From Boseongicola sp. SB0665_bin_10 (GTDB lineage Bacteria > Pseudomonadota > Alphaproteobacteria > Rhodobacterales > Rhodobacteraceae): a DNA stretch of 64,000 nucleotides. How positions within the stretch are numbered: position 1 is the first letter of the stretch; the number at the start of each line of letters is the position of its first letter. Below the pieces are notes generated by a model. The model had not been told where the DNA came from and searched no databases. It worked only from the letters and a program-made list of their open reading frames with translations. Positions 1-8,660 of this stretch are shown here, one piece after another. The translations under genes were made by a program, and so were the position numbers. The DNA is taken from NCBI GenBank assembly GCA_009838075.1, contig VXSG01000039.1, positions 1-64,000 on the forward strand. The letters run 5' to 3'.

Positions 1-137
1 GATCCGACAGCGGAGAACTCCAGGATCGAGGATTTGCTGTCGAAGACGGGCTTGAGTGCGAATACCTCATTCCTGGCTACATGAGGCAGCAACCGCACAA
101 GGAGGGCCACCTGTGCCTCGTATGCTTCATGTGCCAA
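1..137 (-). pseudogene. AbiEii-type toxin, N-terminal fragment (runs off the window edge)
   Basis: Directly downstream of and overlapping the AbiEi gene, a reading frame beginning at a TTG codon (135-137) encodes AHEAYEAQVALLVRLLPHVA and then continues to FALK. This matches the start of AbiEii/AbiGii nucleotidyltransferase toxins, where FALK is followed by the GGTAIN nucleotide-binding motif. Here that motif is missing: after the Lys at 51-53 the frame continues with PVFDSKSSILEF, which does not resemble the family. The toxin therefore seems cut just before its catalytic motif. The rest lies outside the window, so a downstream remnant cannot be excluded. Similarity is judged from memory of the family. 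Confidence 0.55.
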
Positions 138-948
138 TTTCGGAATCCGATTCTGCAAATTCGTGCGGCACCATGATCCGATAGCCCGGGTGTATTCTGC
201 CTCCTTTGACTAAAGCGCGGTCACCACTTCCGAGGTTGAAGTCATCGGGATCGAGGTGCTTTCGCCAAGGGTGATCGTGTCGATCAGCGAACACGAAGAA
301 GAGGCGCCTGACCTTTATCTTCCTGCAACTGTGCAGGAGTGCCGCAATTGTCTTTGGACGCAATGTCGTCAAGCCTTCAAAGATCTTGTCGAGGTTGTGA
401 AAGGTCTCTTGGCCCGGCAGTTCATCCATGGCTTCCATGACTGCTCGTTCGGGTGCCGACATTCTCAAGCGCCAGTCCCAGGGCAGGGCATTTGTTGAAT
501 TGAACTCTTCCTTTGTGAGGGCGAGCGCAGGGTCGTCAAAAAGAGTTGTCTTGCGCGTCTCAACCGAGGCGTCAAGCTGCAACTTGGTAAGCCAGTTGGG
601 GATTGTGTCGCCATAAATCCAAACTTGGGCTTTGCTGCCCAGACGCAGATAGTGATCGTGGCCTTGTTGAGAGAGTGCAGCCGTGCCACCGACATGAATG
701 TCATGGCGCATAATGTGCTGCATGGAGAGTAGGCAGACTTTCCAGTCGATGGTGCTTGATGCGGACGGACTGGGAGCGGGACGGCGGAAGACGCCACGGT
801 GAACACGTTCAAGCCAGCCCCGCTTGACATAGTCGCGAAAGGTCTCGTAGGCGATGCCGTGCGAGGTAAGCCAGTTGGCGTCAACGAGATACCCGGAGGG
901 TACGGCGTCGAGCACCTTCTTCAAGTTTCGGGATTTTCCGGTGTTCAT
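127..948 (-). CDS. abiEi: Type IV toxin-antitoxin AbiEi-family antitoxin
   Basis: This 273-residue protein has an N-terminal winged-helix segment (about residues 9-58, including SYLV-like DANWLTSHG and RGVFRRP) followed by an AbiEi-type C-terminal domain with SAPERAVMEAMDELP near residue 165. In AbiE systems the antitoxin binds DNA at its own promoter and neutralises the AbiEii nucleotidyltransferase toxin, giving abortive phage defence or plasmid stabilisation. The toxin frame starts inside the last codons of this gene, the usual AbiE arrangement, but it appears truncated. The antitoxin reads full length and open, so it may now be an orphan regulator. The ATG at 946-948 is chosen because the wHTH domain starts close behind it. 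Confidence 0.8.
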   Translation of the reverse strand: MNTGKSRNLKKVLDAVPSGYLVDANWLTSHGIAYETFRDYVKRGWLERVHRGVFRRPAPSPSASSTIDWKVCLLSMQHIMRHDIHVGGTAALSQQGHDHYLRLGSKAQVWIYGDTIPNWLTKLQLDASVETRKTTLFDDPALALTKEEFNSTNALPWDWRLRMSAPERAVMEAMDELPGQETFHNLDKIFEGLTTLRPKTIAALLHSCRKIKVRRLFFVFADRHDHPWRKHLDPDDFNLGSGDRALVKGGRIHPGYRIMVPHEFAESDSEIGT

Positions 949-1246
949 GACACCGATACTAGCACATTGTCAAAGTTGTGGCCACACTCTCTTTGAAATC
1001 CAGGTGTTTTCAGCGCTATAAGCACCAATTGCAGCCGAGTTGCAAAGAAATGCAAGACAAGTCCGATGCAATCAACAGGCACAAGGGTGTGGGAAAGTCA
1101 GTTGCTGATGTGACTATGCGCGCAACTGGCACGCGCCGACGCCATCTACCTGTGGGCCAGGAAGATGTCAGTTCTCCTGCAGCGGCTCGAACGCGAGGTG
1201 GCGGTTCCCGGGGAGCCGTCTGCGGCACGCTGAATCCTGTCGGTCA

Positions 1247-1880
1247 ATGGCACTGAAGATTCCGTGCGCAACGAGAAGACGGCTGACCTTCGTGACCGAT
1301 TGCTCGGTGAACCACGCCGCCAGCTACGGCGATGGCTTCTACGCCCGCAAGGTGTTTCCGCTCCTGCTGCAGCTCGACCGCCTGGTCGGGCAGCGCGCGA
1401 AGGCAAGGTGCGGGCAATGGAAGCGCCACTTCCAGAAGCGGATCGACAGGCTCGCGATCCGCGTCCGCAACCTGGTCGACGACCTGCACAGGCGTTTGGC
1501 CTACGACCTCGTGCAGTCCTTAGTCCTTCGACGTGATTCTGCTGCCGTCCTTCGAAACGAAGGGGATGAGCGCGAAGGAGGATCGCCGGATCAGGACAAG
1601 GACCGTGCGCTCGATGCTGGGCCTTGCCCACTACCGGTTCAGGCAGAAGCTCGAGTGGATGTGTCGCAAACACGGCAAGCGGTTGATCGTGGCGAACGAA
1701 GCCTTCACCAGCAGGACACGCTCATGGGACGGCTTCGTCAACCGGAACCTTGGCGGCGCAAGAACGGATTCGGACGGCAAGATCGTCGTCGACGGGGACA
1801 TGAACGGCGCGCGGGGCATCATGCTGCGCGCGCCCTGCGGCAACTTGGGCGTTTTCGGACGGCGGGCGCCGATGTTGCGC
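1247..1880 (+). pseudogene. IS200/IS605-family OrfB/TnpB relic, frameshifted
   Basis: Two frames together give a TnpB-like protein. Bases 1247-1521 read GDGFYARKVFPLLLQLDRL and end NLVDDLHRRLAYDLVQS. The match then resumes in another frame from 1527 as FDVILLPSFETKG, GLAHYRFRQKLEW and DGDMNGARGI. The RuvC-like glutamate (SFETKG) and last aspartate (DMNGARG) are present, but the first catalytic aspartate upstream of RRLTFVTD is missing. The frame change is explained exactly by a 7-bp tandem duplication, AGTCCTT at 1515-1521 and again at 1522-1528. Removing one copy restores VQSFDVILLPSFET. No clear N-terminal part was found in 949-1246, and no terminal hairpins were recognised. It is dead as a nuclease gene. 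Confidence 0.75.
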
Positions 1881-2037
1881 TCGTTGCGGAATGAATCAAG
1901 TGTGTCGAGAACAACCGATAGTCGAACTTTCCGCACTGGAATGCAGATTGATCTAGATTGGCCTGACCACAGCTTGCAGGATACACCCTCTGGCAGCCGC
2001 AAGGCAGGCCATAGGTGTCGCATCCGGATGCCGGAAA

Positions 2038-2223
2038 GTGCTTTTTGACAACCATGATTCTGCAATGGCCATTGCGGAGGACCTTCGCGGCAGGCTTGGC
2101 GGGCGCGACTTCGTGCGGTTCCTGGAATTGCTTGAAGCCTTGACGGTGGCCGATCAGGGAGAAAGAGGGCCATGTCATGCAAGCCAGTTCACGATGGCAT
2201 GGCGGCGTCAAACAGGAGGATGA
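2038..2223 (+). CDS. Small ORF directly upstream of the RecQ-like gene, unknown
   Basis: A GTG-started frame of 61 codons (an internal ATG at 2065 is an alternative) ends with TGA at 2221-2223, immediately before the GTG of the helicase gene, and contains the helicase Shine-Dalgarno sequence. The middle, AIAEDLRGRLGGRDFVRFLELLEAL, is helical and faintly recalls the C-terminal tail of MarR-type regulators; this is only an impression. It may be a small regulator of the module, the 3' end of a degraded gene, or chance. No function is assigned. Confidence 0.25.
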   Translation: MLFDNHDSAMAIAEDLRGRLGGRDFVRFLELLEALTVADQGERGPCHASQFTMAWRRQTGG

Positions 2224-4329
2224 GTGACCTTGGCGAGTAGATCGGTGGCTCGCAACCTTCTCCAGGTTGCCTTGGATGATCAGGCTGCGGACTTCCGGCA
2301 GGGTCAGTGGGAGGCCATAAATGCGTTGGTCAACAGACGCGGCCGCCTGCTTGTGGTGCAACGCACAGGCTGGGGAAAAAGCTCGGTCTACTTCATCGCC
2401 ACGCGGATCTTGCGGGACGGCGGGCGCGGCCCGACGCTCATCGTTTCGCCTCTGCTTGCCTTGATGCGGAACCAGATCCAGGCCGCCGGCAGGCTGGGAA
2501 TTCGTGCGGAGACCATAAATTCGACCAATAGACAGGACTGGCCTTCTCTTCAGCAAGACGTGCGTAGGGGCAAGGTGGACGCTCTGTTGATTTCGCCCGA
2601 ACGGCTGGCAAACGACGAATTCGTCGAAAACGTCTTGATGCCGATTTCCGATGGCATTGGCTTGCTGGTGGTCGACGAGGCGCACTGCATCTCTGACTGG
2701 GGGCATGACTTTCGCCCGGACTATCGGCGCCTTGCCAACGTCATTCGGCACATGCCCGAGAACGTGCCGATACTTGGCACGACGGCGACTGCGAACAATC
2801 GCGTCATTGAGGATGTCCGGACCCAACTCGGCAGAGTCGGCGTCCAGCGCGGCGTCCTTATGCGCGAATCCCTTGCCCTTCAGAACCTGGAGCTGCCGTC
2901 CCAGTCGGCCCGCCTGGCGTGGCTCGCCGAACATGTGGAAGCCCTACCCGGCACCGGCATCGTCTACACGCTGACAAGACGCGACGCGGATCAGGTTGCC
3001 CGCTGGCTTCAAGCACGAGGAATTTCGGCAAGCCCGTACTACAGCGACGCAAGATCGGAGGGCTTCGAGGACTCGGACTCCTATCGCAGGCATGTGGAAG
3101 AGCAGCTTCTGCAAAACGAGATAAAGGCACTGGTCGCAACGAGCGCGCTTGGCATGGGATATGACAAGCCGGACCTCGGGTTCGTCATTCATTACCAGGC
3201 ACCGGGATCCATCGTGGCTTACTACCAGCAGGTCGGCCGCGCTGGGCGCGCCATCAGCCACGCGGTCGGAATCATGATGTCGGGCCACGAAGATGAGAGA
3301 ATTCATGAGTACTTTCGAAGGACCGCATTCCCCGAGGAGGAGTGGGTGCAAGACATACTCACCCGCTTGGGAAAGGGCGACGGGCTGACCATTCGTCAAT
3401 TGGAAGGCGCCGTCAATCTCAGGAGCGGGCAAATTCAGCAAGTGCTCAAGCACCTGTCCGTGGAGAGTGTTTCGCCGGTCATCAAGTCTGGATCGACATG
3501 GCGCCGTACGCCTGTCCCGTATCAGATGGACCGAGCCAAGATCCAAAGGCTGACAAATCAGCGGGAATCCGAGTGGAACGAAGTGCAGGAATATGTTGGA
3601 GAAAGCGGGTGCCTGATGAAGTTTCTGGCCGAGGCGCTTGACGACATTGACCCCCAGCCATGTGGCAAATGCGCCTCGTGCACCGGACGCCCAGTTGTCG
3701 ATGCGTCCTATTCGCGCGAAACGGCGACGGACGCCGCACGGTTTCTCGGCCGGTCGGAGTTTCCCCTGGAATGCAAAAAGCAGGTCGCGAGCGGTGCGTT
3801 CACAAAATACGACTTCACCGCAAATCTACGCGAGGCGTATCGAGCCAATACCGGGCGGGTTCTTTCCCGATGGGGCGATGCAGGCTGGGGATCCCTGGTC
3901 GCCGAGGGCAAGCATGACGGGCGCTTTCGCGACGAACTCGTTGATGCCGCTGCGGACATGTTGAACCATCGATGGATTCCAAGTCCTTGGCCGAACTGGG
4001 TTACATGTGTGCCGTCGACAAGGCACCCGAACCTGGTTGCCGACTACTCCAGGCGGTTGGCTGAGGCATTGGAACTTCCCTTTGAGCCAATCGTGACGAA
4101 GATCAAGGAAAACGAACCGCAGAAGCTGCAGCAGAACAGGTACCATCAGTGCCGAAATCTCGATGGTGTCTTCGCAATCAGTGGACAACTGCCGGCCGGG
4201 CCTGTCCTTTTGGTCGACGACGTCATAGACTCCAGGTGGACAATGACCATTGTCGCCGCGCTTCTTCGACGCGCTGGCAGCGGGCCAGTTTGGCCCTTCG
4301 CCTTGGCAACCGCAAGCATCGGAGCCTGA
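2224..4329 (+). CDS. RecQ-like superfamily 2 DNA helicase with C-terminal phosphoribosyltransferase domain
   Basis: This 701-residue protein carries a complete RecQ-type helicase core: Walker A QRTGWGKS (46-53), DEAH box VVDEAHCISDWG (149-160), TTAT (187-190), motif VI QQVGRAGR (335-342), and a RecQ zinc-binding cluster with C463, C480, C483 and C486. There is no HRDC domain. Residues about 500-701 instead form a type I phosphoribosyltransferase-like domain with the PRPP-binding signature VLLVDDVIDSRWTMT (661-675). ComF-like domains of this type occur in DNA-uptake and conflict proteins. The GTG start is set by AGGAGG at 2213-2219. The stop is followed after one base by the ATG of a DprA-like gene, so the two are almost certainly one operon. 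Role inferred: sensing or unwinding of invading DNA, with partner DprA. Confidence 0.85.
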   Translation: MTLASRSVARNLLQVALDDQAADFRQGQWEAINALVNRRGRLLVVQRTGWGKSSVYFIATRILRDGGRGPTLIVSPLLALMRNQIQAAGRLGIRAETINSTNRQDWPSLQQDVRRGKVDALLISPERLANDEFVENVLMPISDGIGLLVVDEAHCISDWGHDFRPDYRRLANVIRHMPENVPILGTTATANNRVIEDVRTQLGRVGVQRGVLMRESLALQNLELPSQSARLAWLAEHVEALPGTGIVYTLTRRDADQVARWLQARGISASPYYSDARSEGFEDSDSYRRHVEEQLLQNEIKALVATSALGMGYDKPDLGFVIHYQAPGSIVAYYQQVGRAGRAISHAVGIMMSGHEDERIHEYFRRTAFPEEEWVQDILTRLGKGDGLTIRQLEGAVNLRSGQIQQVLKHLSVESVSPVIKSGSTWRRTPVPYQMDRAKIQRLTNQRESEWNEVQEYVGESGCLMKFLAEALDDIDPQPCGKCASCTGRPVVDASYSRETATDAARFLGRSEFPLECKKQVASGAFTKYDFTANLREAYRANTGRVLSRWGDAGWGSLVAEGKHDGRFRDELVDAAADMLNHRWIPSPWPNWVTCVPSTRHPNLVADYSRRLAEALELPFEPIVTKIKENEPQKLQQNRYHQCRNLDGVFAISGQLPAGPVLLVDDVIDSRWTMTIVAALLRRAGSGPVWPFALATASIGA

Positions 4330-4330
4330 A

Positions 4331-5326
4331 ATGACCCAAAGCTCCCAAGCACAGGCCATGATGCTCCTAACCGTGTCACTCGGGAAGTCCGGCAACGCGG
4401 ACGACAGGCCGCTCTCTGCGCGTGAGTGGTCACGCCTCGCAGCCTGGCTGAACGAGCGCGGAATGGAACCGTCGGACCTCTTGAAGGGTGGCCTGAAGTC
4501 CACGCTTTCCGGGTGGATGGACCGGTCGGTCACATTGTCCCGCCTTGACCACCTCATTGGCCGCGGGGGAATGCTGGGGCTTGCAATTGAACGGTGGCGG
4601 CGAGCCGGCATTTGGGTCATCGCGCGGCCGGAACCGGAATATCCGGAGCGCGTGAAACGCCGACTGCAGCAGGCTTCCCCGCCGATCCTGTTCGGTTGCG
4701 GCAACAAGGCGCTTCTTGATCGGGGAGGCCTTGCGGTCGTTGGGTCCAGGAATGCAAGTCGTGAAGACCTGGAGTTTGCCGAGAACTTCGGCAGCGCCGC
4801 CGCACAGCAAGGGTTTTCGATCGTATCCGGCGGAGCGCGGGGCGTTGATGAGCGTGCGATGCTCGGAGCTCTTGGCAATGACGGAACCGCGATCGGCGTA
4901 TTGGCTGACAGCCTGCTGCGCGCCGGAACTTCCGAGAGGTTCAGGAAGCACCTGCTTGCAGGAGACCTGGTGCTGGTAACGCCGTTCAATCCGGAGGCCG
5001 GGTTCAACGTTGGCAACGCGATGTCCCGCAATCGGTGCATCTACTGCCTTGCCGAGACTGCAATCGTGATAAGCAGCACGCCGGACAGGGGCGGGACCTG
5101 GAACGGAGCCCTGGAAGACCTGAAGGCCGCATGGGTGCCCCTGTGGGTCAAGCGCACCGAGAACGAGAGTTCCGGGAATCCCGAGCTGGTCAGGAGAGGG
5201 GGGAGGTGGCTTCCAGACGACCTGTCTTCGCTGATGTGCCTGATGAACGCCTCAACCGACGAAAGCGACGTCGATCAACCCGGCCTTCCCCTCTTCGAGG
5301 CACCGCAACGCGACGCTGTTCGGTGA
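4331..5326 (+). CDS. DprA/Smf-like Rossmann-fold DNA-processing protein
   Basis: This 331-residue protein has a DprA/Smf Rossmann domain: a YPERVKRRL-type entry (104-112), LAVVGSRNASRED (134-146), the ligand loop SGGARGVDERAM (166-177), and the C-terminal signature FNPEAGFNVGNAMSRNR (219-235). Classical DprA loads RecA on incoming single strands, but this copy has a different N-terminus (1-95) and sits beside a RecQ-PRTase, not in a competence locus. The start ATG at 4331 follows GGAG at 4321-4324 and is one base past the helicase stop. I recall published predictions that DprA and PRTase proteins form an anti-invader system, but could not check this. The structural call is firm; the defence role is inferred. 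Confidence 0.85.
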   Translation: MTQSSQAQAMMLLTVSLGKSGNADDRPLSAREWSRLAAWLNERGMEPSDLLKGGLKSTLSGWMDRSVTLSRLDHLIGRGGMLGLAIERWRRAGIWVIARPEPEYPERVKRRLQQASPPILFGCGNKALLDRGGLAVVGSRNASREDLEFAENFGSAAAQQGFSIVSGGARGVDERAMLGALGNDGTAIGVLADSLLRAGTSERFRKHLLAGDLVLVTPFNPEAGFNVGNAMSRNRCIYCLAETAIVISSTPDRGGTWNGALEDLKAAWVPLWVKRTENESSGNPELVRRGGRWLPDDLSSLMCLMNASTDESDVDQPGLPLFEAPQRDAVR

Positions 5327-5378
5327 ATTCCGTCGATTGAAGCGACATTCCGGACTCCTTTGCACATCATGTCACGCT

Positions 5379-7121
5379 TCATGCATGCCGACCGCAGCCG
5401 AGATCGCCGATGACGTGAGCCGCTGTGCCGGGATCAAACGTCCCGAGATTCTCTGTCGTGATCTCGTGAGAACCGAAGTCAGAGGGCGCGATGCCCTCGG
5501 GCAGGGAGGATGTGTCCACGAGAATCTTTCGCCCGGTTGACTTGGCAAAGATCCGGTCGGTGCCGGGGACGACGAACGCGACCTCGGCAAGCTCGGCGCA
5601 GGCGCTGCGGACGAAAGCCATGGCTTCCTGCCAGTCAAGCGTGCGGCCAATGACCTGGTCGGCGGTGCTTGCATTGACGTCGACGTGACGGAATCGCTCG
5701 ACGTCGCACAGCCGTTCCAGATCCAGGACAACGAAATTGCCATTCTGGCCGAAGGCGATCGTCCGAGGGGGGGTGCCCAGGGGTACCGAATTGTCCAGGA
5801 ACTCGTAGTGGACCCAACGGTCTTCCAGCCGCGCCCATGCGAAGAACAGGCCAGGCATGCCGGAATAGGCCTCGATGTTGTGAAACAGAAGATCATCAAC
5901 CGCCTTGTAGCGTCCGGTTTCAAGCCCGCGTTCCCAGGCCCTGACCACGGTCTCTTCGGGCGGCGTGATCAGGAAGAACATGTAGATGCGGGCGCCGAAG
6001 CGCGTGAGCAGGCTGCTTTCGGCGGCCCCGGTCTTCGCGGTCAGAAAGCTGTCGAACCGAAACCGGTCGATCAGCATGTGCGGCACCGTGCCGCATGACG
6101 CCTTTTCCGCCATCAAGGCGTCGAGCTTCCGGTCGATGATTTCCAGTTCCTGGCCGGTCAGCATGGCCGCGTATCTGTAGTCGTCGCCCAGTCCGTCGTA
6201 GTCGATCAGCAGCTTTCGCCAGTAGTCGGGGCTGATTATCGCGAAGTTCTTCCAGTCGATCCCAAGCTTCTTCGCGATGCGTCGCTGCTGGCTGCGGATC
6301 GAGCTCTTGCCGCTCGCGGACGCGCCCTTCGCGTTGAGCACGACCGGTTCGGACTGAGACGGCAGCCGGAAGAATCCAAGCCGTTCCGCGGCGATGTCGA
6401 AGAGGGGCGCCACGCGCCCGGCCAGCAGCGCGTCGACATGATCGTTCGACACCATGTTGACGGCGACGTCCTCGATGATGTCCTGGGGCAGAACGAGGGA
6501 ACCCCTGTGCGCCAATGCGGCGCCAACAGTACGCGACATCGCCCTGAGGCAGGATGCATGGAGCGGCTCGGCTTCGTCATCTGCGCGTTCCGCCCATGCC
6601 GCGCTGGCGGCCAGCGCGCGTTCGTCGCGGGAGGCGGTTGGCGGCCTGGGAGATGCAGGCCCGAACAGGCGGCGAAGGAACCCCTTCGGCTCGGCGACGG
6701 GCAGGCGGCCAAAGACACTGTCCTCCAGCTCTGCGCGGATCACGGTCCTGGCACGGGACCGCGCGTCTTCGAACGCGCGCCGCAGGTCCGGGAGTCGCGG
6801 CTCGACTTCCATGGCGTAGATGTCAGCCGCCATGCTGCGGAGGTTGATGCCAAGATCGGCGTATGACGGGCCGTCCGGGACGTGAGTTTCCGCAGTCACC
6901 CGGATCATGACATGATGCAACAGGAGGCGCTCCGGCCTGAAGGTGGCCAGTTCCTGCGGTTTCAGGCCGGTCGCTTCCGCAAGGTCGCGAGCCGTTTCCC
7001 ATGGCACGAGGCCGTTGGCCGGATCGTAGATCGTGACCCGGGGCATGAGATTCGGCTTGATCGTCGAGGAGAGGCCCGGGTTCCACGGACCATGCTCGGT
7101 GTCGGCAAAGGCCGTGTTCAT
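5379..7121 (-). CDS. P-loop protein with zeta-toxin-like kinase domain, coupled to tctA
   Basis: This protein has 580 residues. The N-terminal 240 residues are helical and unrecognised. A Walker A motif GASASGKSS lies at 266-274, followed by FAIISPDYWRKLL and, later, VVRAWERGLETGRYKAVDD and YSGMPGLFFAW, a pattern resembling zeta-toxin kinases, which phosphorylate UDP-N-acetylglucosamine. The ATG overlaps the tctA stop by four bases, so translation is coupled to the transporter and the protein is probably a member of the oxalate/TTT operon, not an antitoxin-paired toxin. No epsilon-like antitoxin gene is adjacent. Substrate and role are unknown; a regulatory or metabolite kinase is equally possible. 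Confidence 0.6.
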   Translation of the reverse strand: MNTAFADTEHGPWNPGLSSTIKPNLMPRVTIYDPANGLVPWETARDLAEATGLKPQELATFRPERLLLHHVMIRVTAETHVPDGPSYADLGINLRSMAADIYAMEVEPRLPDLRRAFEDARSRARTVIRAELEDSVFGRLPVAEPKGFLRRLFGPASPRPPTASRDERALAASAAWAERADDEAEPLHASCLRAMSRTVGAALAHRGSLVLPQDIIEDVAVNMVSNDHVDALLAGRVAPLFDIAAERLGFFRLPSQSEPVVLNAKGASASGKSSIRSQQRRIAKKLGIDWKNFAIISPDYWRKLLIDYDGLGDDYRYAAMLTGQELEIIDRKLDALMAEKASCGTVPHMLIDRFRFDSFLTAKTGAAESSLLTRFGARIYMFFLITPPEETVVRAWERGLETGRYKAVDDLLFHNIEAYSGMPGLFFAWARLEDRWVHYEFLDNSVPLGTPPRTIAFGQNGNFVVLDLERLCDVERFRHVDVNASTADQVIGRTLDWQEAMAFVRSACAELAEVAFVVPGTDRIFAKSTGRKILVDTSSLPEGIAPSDFGSHEITTENLGTFDPGTAAHVIGDLGCGRHA

Positions 7122-8638
7122 CCAGTGCCGCTAGCGGAGCCAGCCCGCCGACGCCGGATGCCGAGCCAAATGGGGTAGATCATCAATGCCAGGGCCAGAA
7201 GCATGCAGGTGAGCGATATCGGGCGCTCGAAGAACGTCATGACGTCGCCCCGGCTCGATATCAGCGATTGTCGCAGCGATCGTTCCGCGAGCGGTCCCAG
7301 GACGATTGCCAGCACCGCCGGCGCGACCGGGTAGTTGAGCTTGCGCATCAGGTAGCCGCCAAGGCCCAGAAGCAGCATGAGCCAGACATCGAACATCCGG
7401 TCGGTCGTCGCGAAGACGCCTACGAAGCACAGGATGAAGATGATCGGGGTCAGGATCGTGAAGGGCATTGCCAGAACGCGCACGAAGAGCGGGATAAGCG
7501 CAAGGTTCAGCGCGACGGTCACGAAATTCGCGACATACATCGAGCCGATGAGGCCCCAGACGAAGTCGGGCCTGTCCGTGAAGAGCAGGGGGCCTGGCCG
7601 CAATCCCCAGATGATCATGCCGCCAAGGAGGATCGCCGTGGTCGGCGAGCCTGGAATGCCGAGCGTGATCATCGGAAGCATTGAACCCGTGGAGGCCGCG
7701 TTGTTCGCCGCCTCGGGCGCCGCGACCCCGGAAACGTTCCCCTTTCCGAAGCTGTCCGGGTCCCTCGCGAACGTCTTGGCCAGGCCGTACGACATGAGCG
7801 AAGCCGGCGTGGCTCCCGCAGCCGGAAGGGTTCCCACGAAGAATCCGAGAGCCGAGCCAAGCGCGGTCGTGGGAAGGTACTCGCGGACGTGGGAGAGGTT
7901 TTTCTTGAAACTCTTCCAGGTGCTGGTCACGGCATGGATCCTGACATCGCCCTTGGTGTTCTCGAGCGTCCACAACATTTCCCCGATGCCGTAGATGCCG
8001 ATGGCGAGAACCAGAAAGCCGATTCCGCGCTGCAGCTCCACGAAGTCAAAGAAGATCATTCGCGGCTGGCCGGAGATGATGTCAAATCCGACCGCTGCCA
8101 TCACGAGGCCGAGGAGGATCGAGAATATCGTCTTCGGGATGTCGTCGCCGCCGAGACCGATGAAGGTCGCGAAGGCGAGAACCATGAGGGCGAACTCTTC
8201 CTGTGGACCGAACTTCAGGGCGAACACCGCCAGCGGTGGCGCAAAGAGCGTGAAGAGCACGACCGAGATCGTGCCGCCAATGAAGGACGCCACGGCGGCA
8301 GCCGTTAGCGCCTGGTCCGCCTTCCCCTGCTGTGCCATGGGTCGCCCGTCAAAGACCGTGGCCACGGCAGTTGAGGCGCCTGGAATGCCAAGCGTGATCG
8401 AACTGACCGCGCCGCCATACATGGCGCCGTAGTAGAGCGCGGCGAGAAAGATGATGGCCGCAGTGGGCGGAACGAGAAACGTCACCGGCAAGAGGATTGC
8501 CACGCCGTTGACGGAGCCAAGCCCCGGCATCGCGCCGATGAACAGTCCGGCGAGGCACCCGACGAAGATCATCATGAGGTTGAGGGGCTCGAAGGCTTGC
8601 AGCAATCCCGCGCCGAGAAGTGTTGCGATGTCCAGCAT
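7118..8638 (-). CDS. tctA: Tripartite tricarboxylate transporter, large membrane subunit TctA
   Basis: This 506-residue membrane protein has the usual TctA length and features: a GAMPGLGSVNGVAILLP segment near the N-terminus, TLGIPGASTA (about 81-90), a second copy TLGIPGSPTTAILLGG, and about ten to twelve hydrophobic spans. TctA forms the ion-coupled channel of TTT transporters, which import carboxylates delivered by the TctC binding protein. It follows tctB after 22 bases and overlaps the next gene by four. Position downstream of frc and oxc suggests oxalate or a related small carboxylate as substrate. Family assignment is secure; substrate is inference. Confidence 0.95.
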   Translation of the reverse strand: MLDIATLLGAGLLQAFEPLNLMMIFVGCLAGLFIGAMPGLGSVNGVAILLPVTFLVPPTAAIIFLAALYYGAMYGGAVSSITLGIPGASTAVATVFDGRPMAQQGKADQALTAAAVASFIGGTISVVLFTLFAPPLAVFALKFGPQEEFALMVLAFATFIGLGGDDIPKTIFSILLGLVMAAVGFDIISGQPRMIFFDFVELQRGIGFLVLAIGIYGIGEMLWTLENTKGDVRIHAVTSTWKSFKKNLSHVREYLPTTALGSALGFFVGTLPAAGATPASLMSYGLAKTFARDPDSFGKGNVSGVAAPEAANNAASTGSMLPMITLGIPGSPTTAILLGGMIIWGLRPGPLLFTDRPDFVWGLIGSMYVANFVTVALNLALIPLFVRVLAMPFTILTPIIFILCFVGVFATTDRMFDVWLMLLLGLGGYLMRKLNYPVAPAVLAIVLGPLAERSLRQSLISSRGDVMTFFERPISLTCMLLALALMIYPIWLGIRRRRAGSASGTG

Positions 8639-8660
8639 GTCTTGTTTCCAGCCTCCGGGG

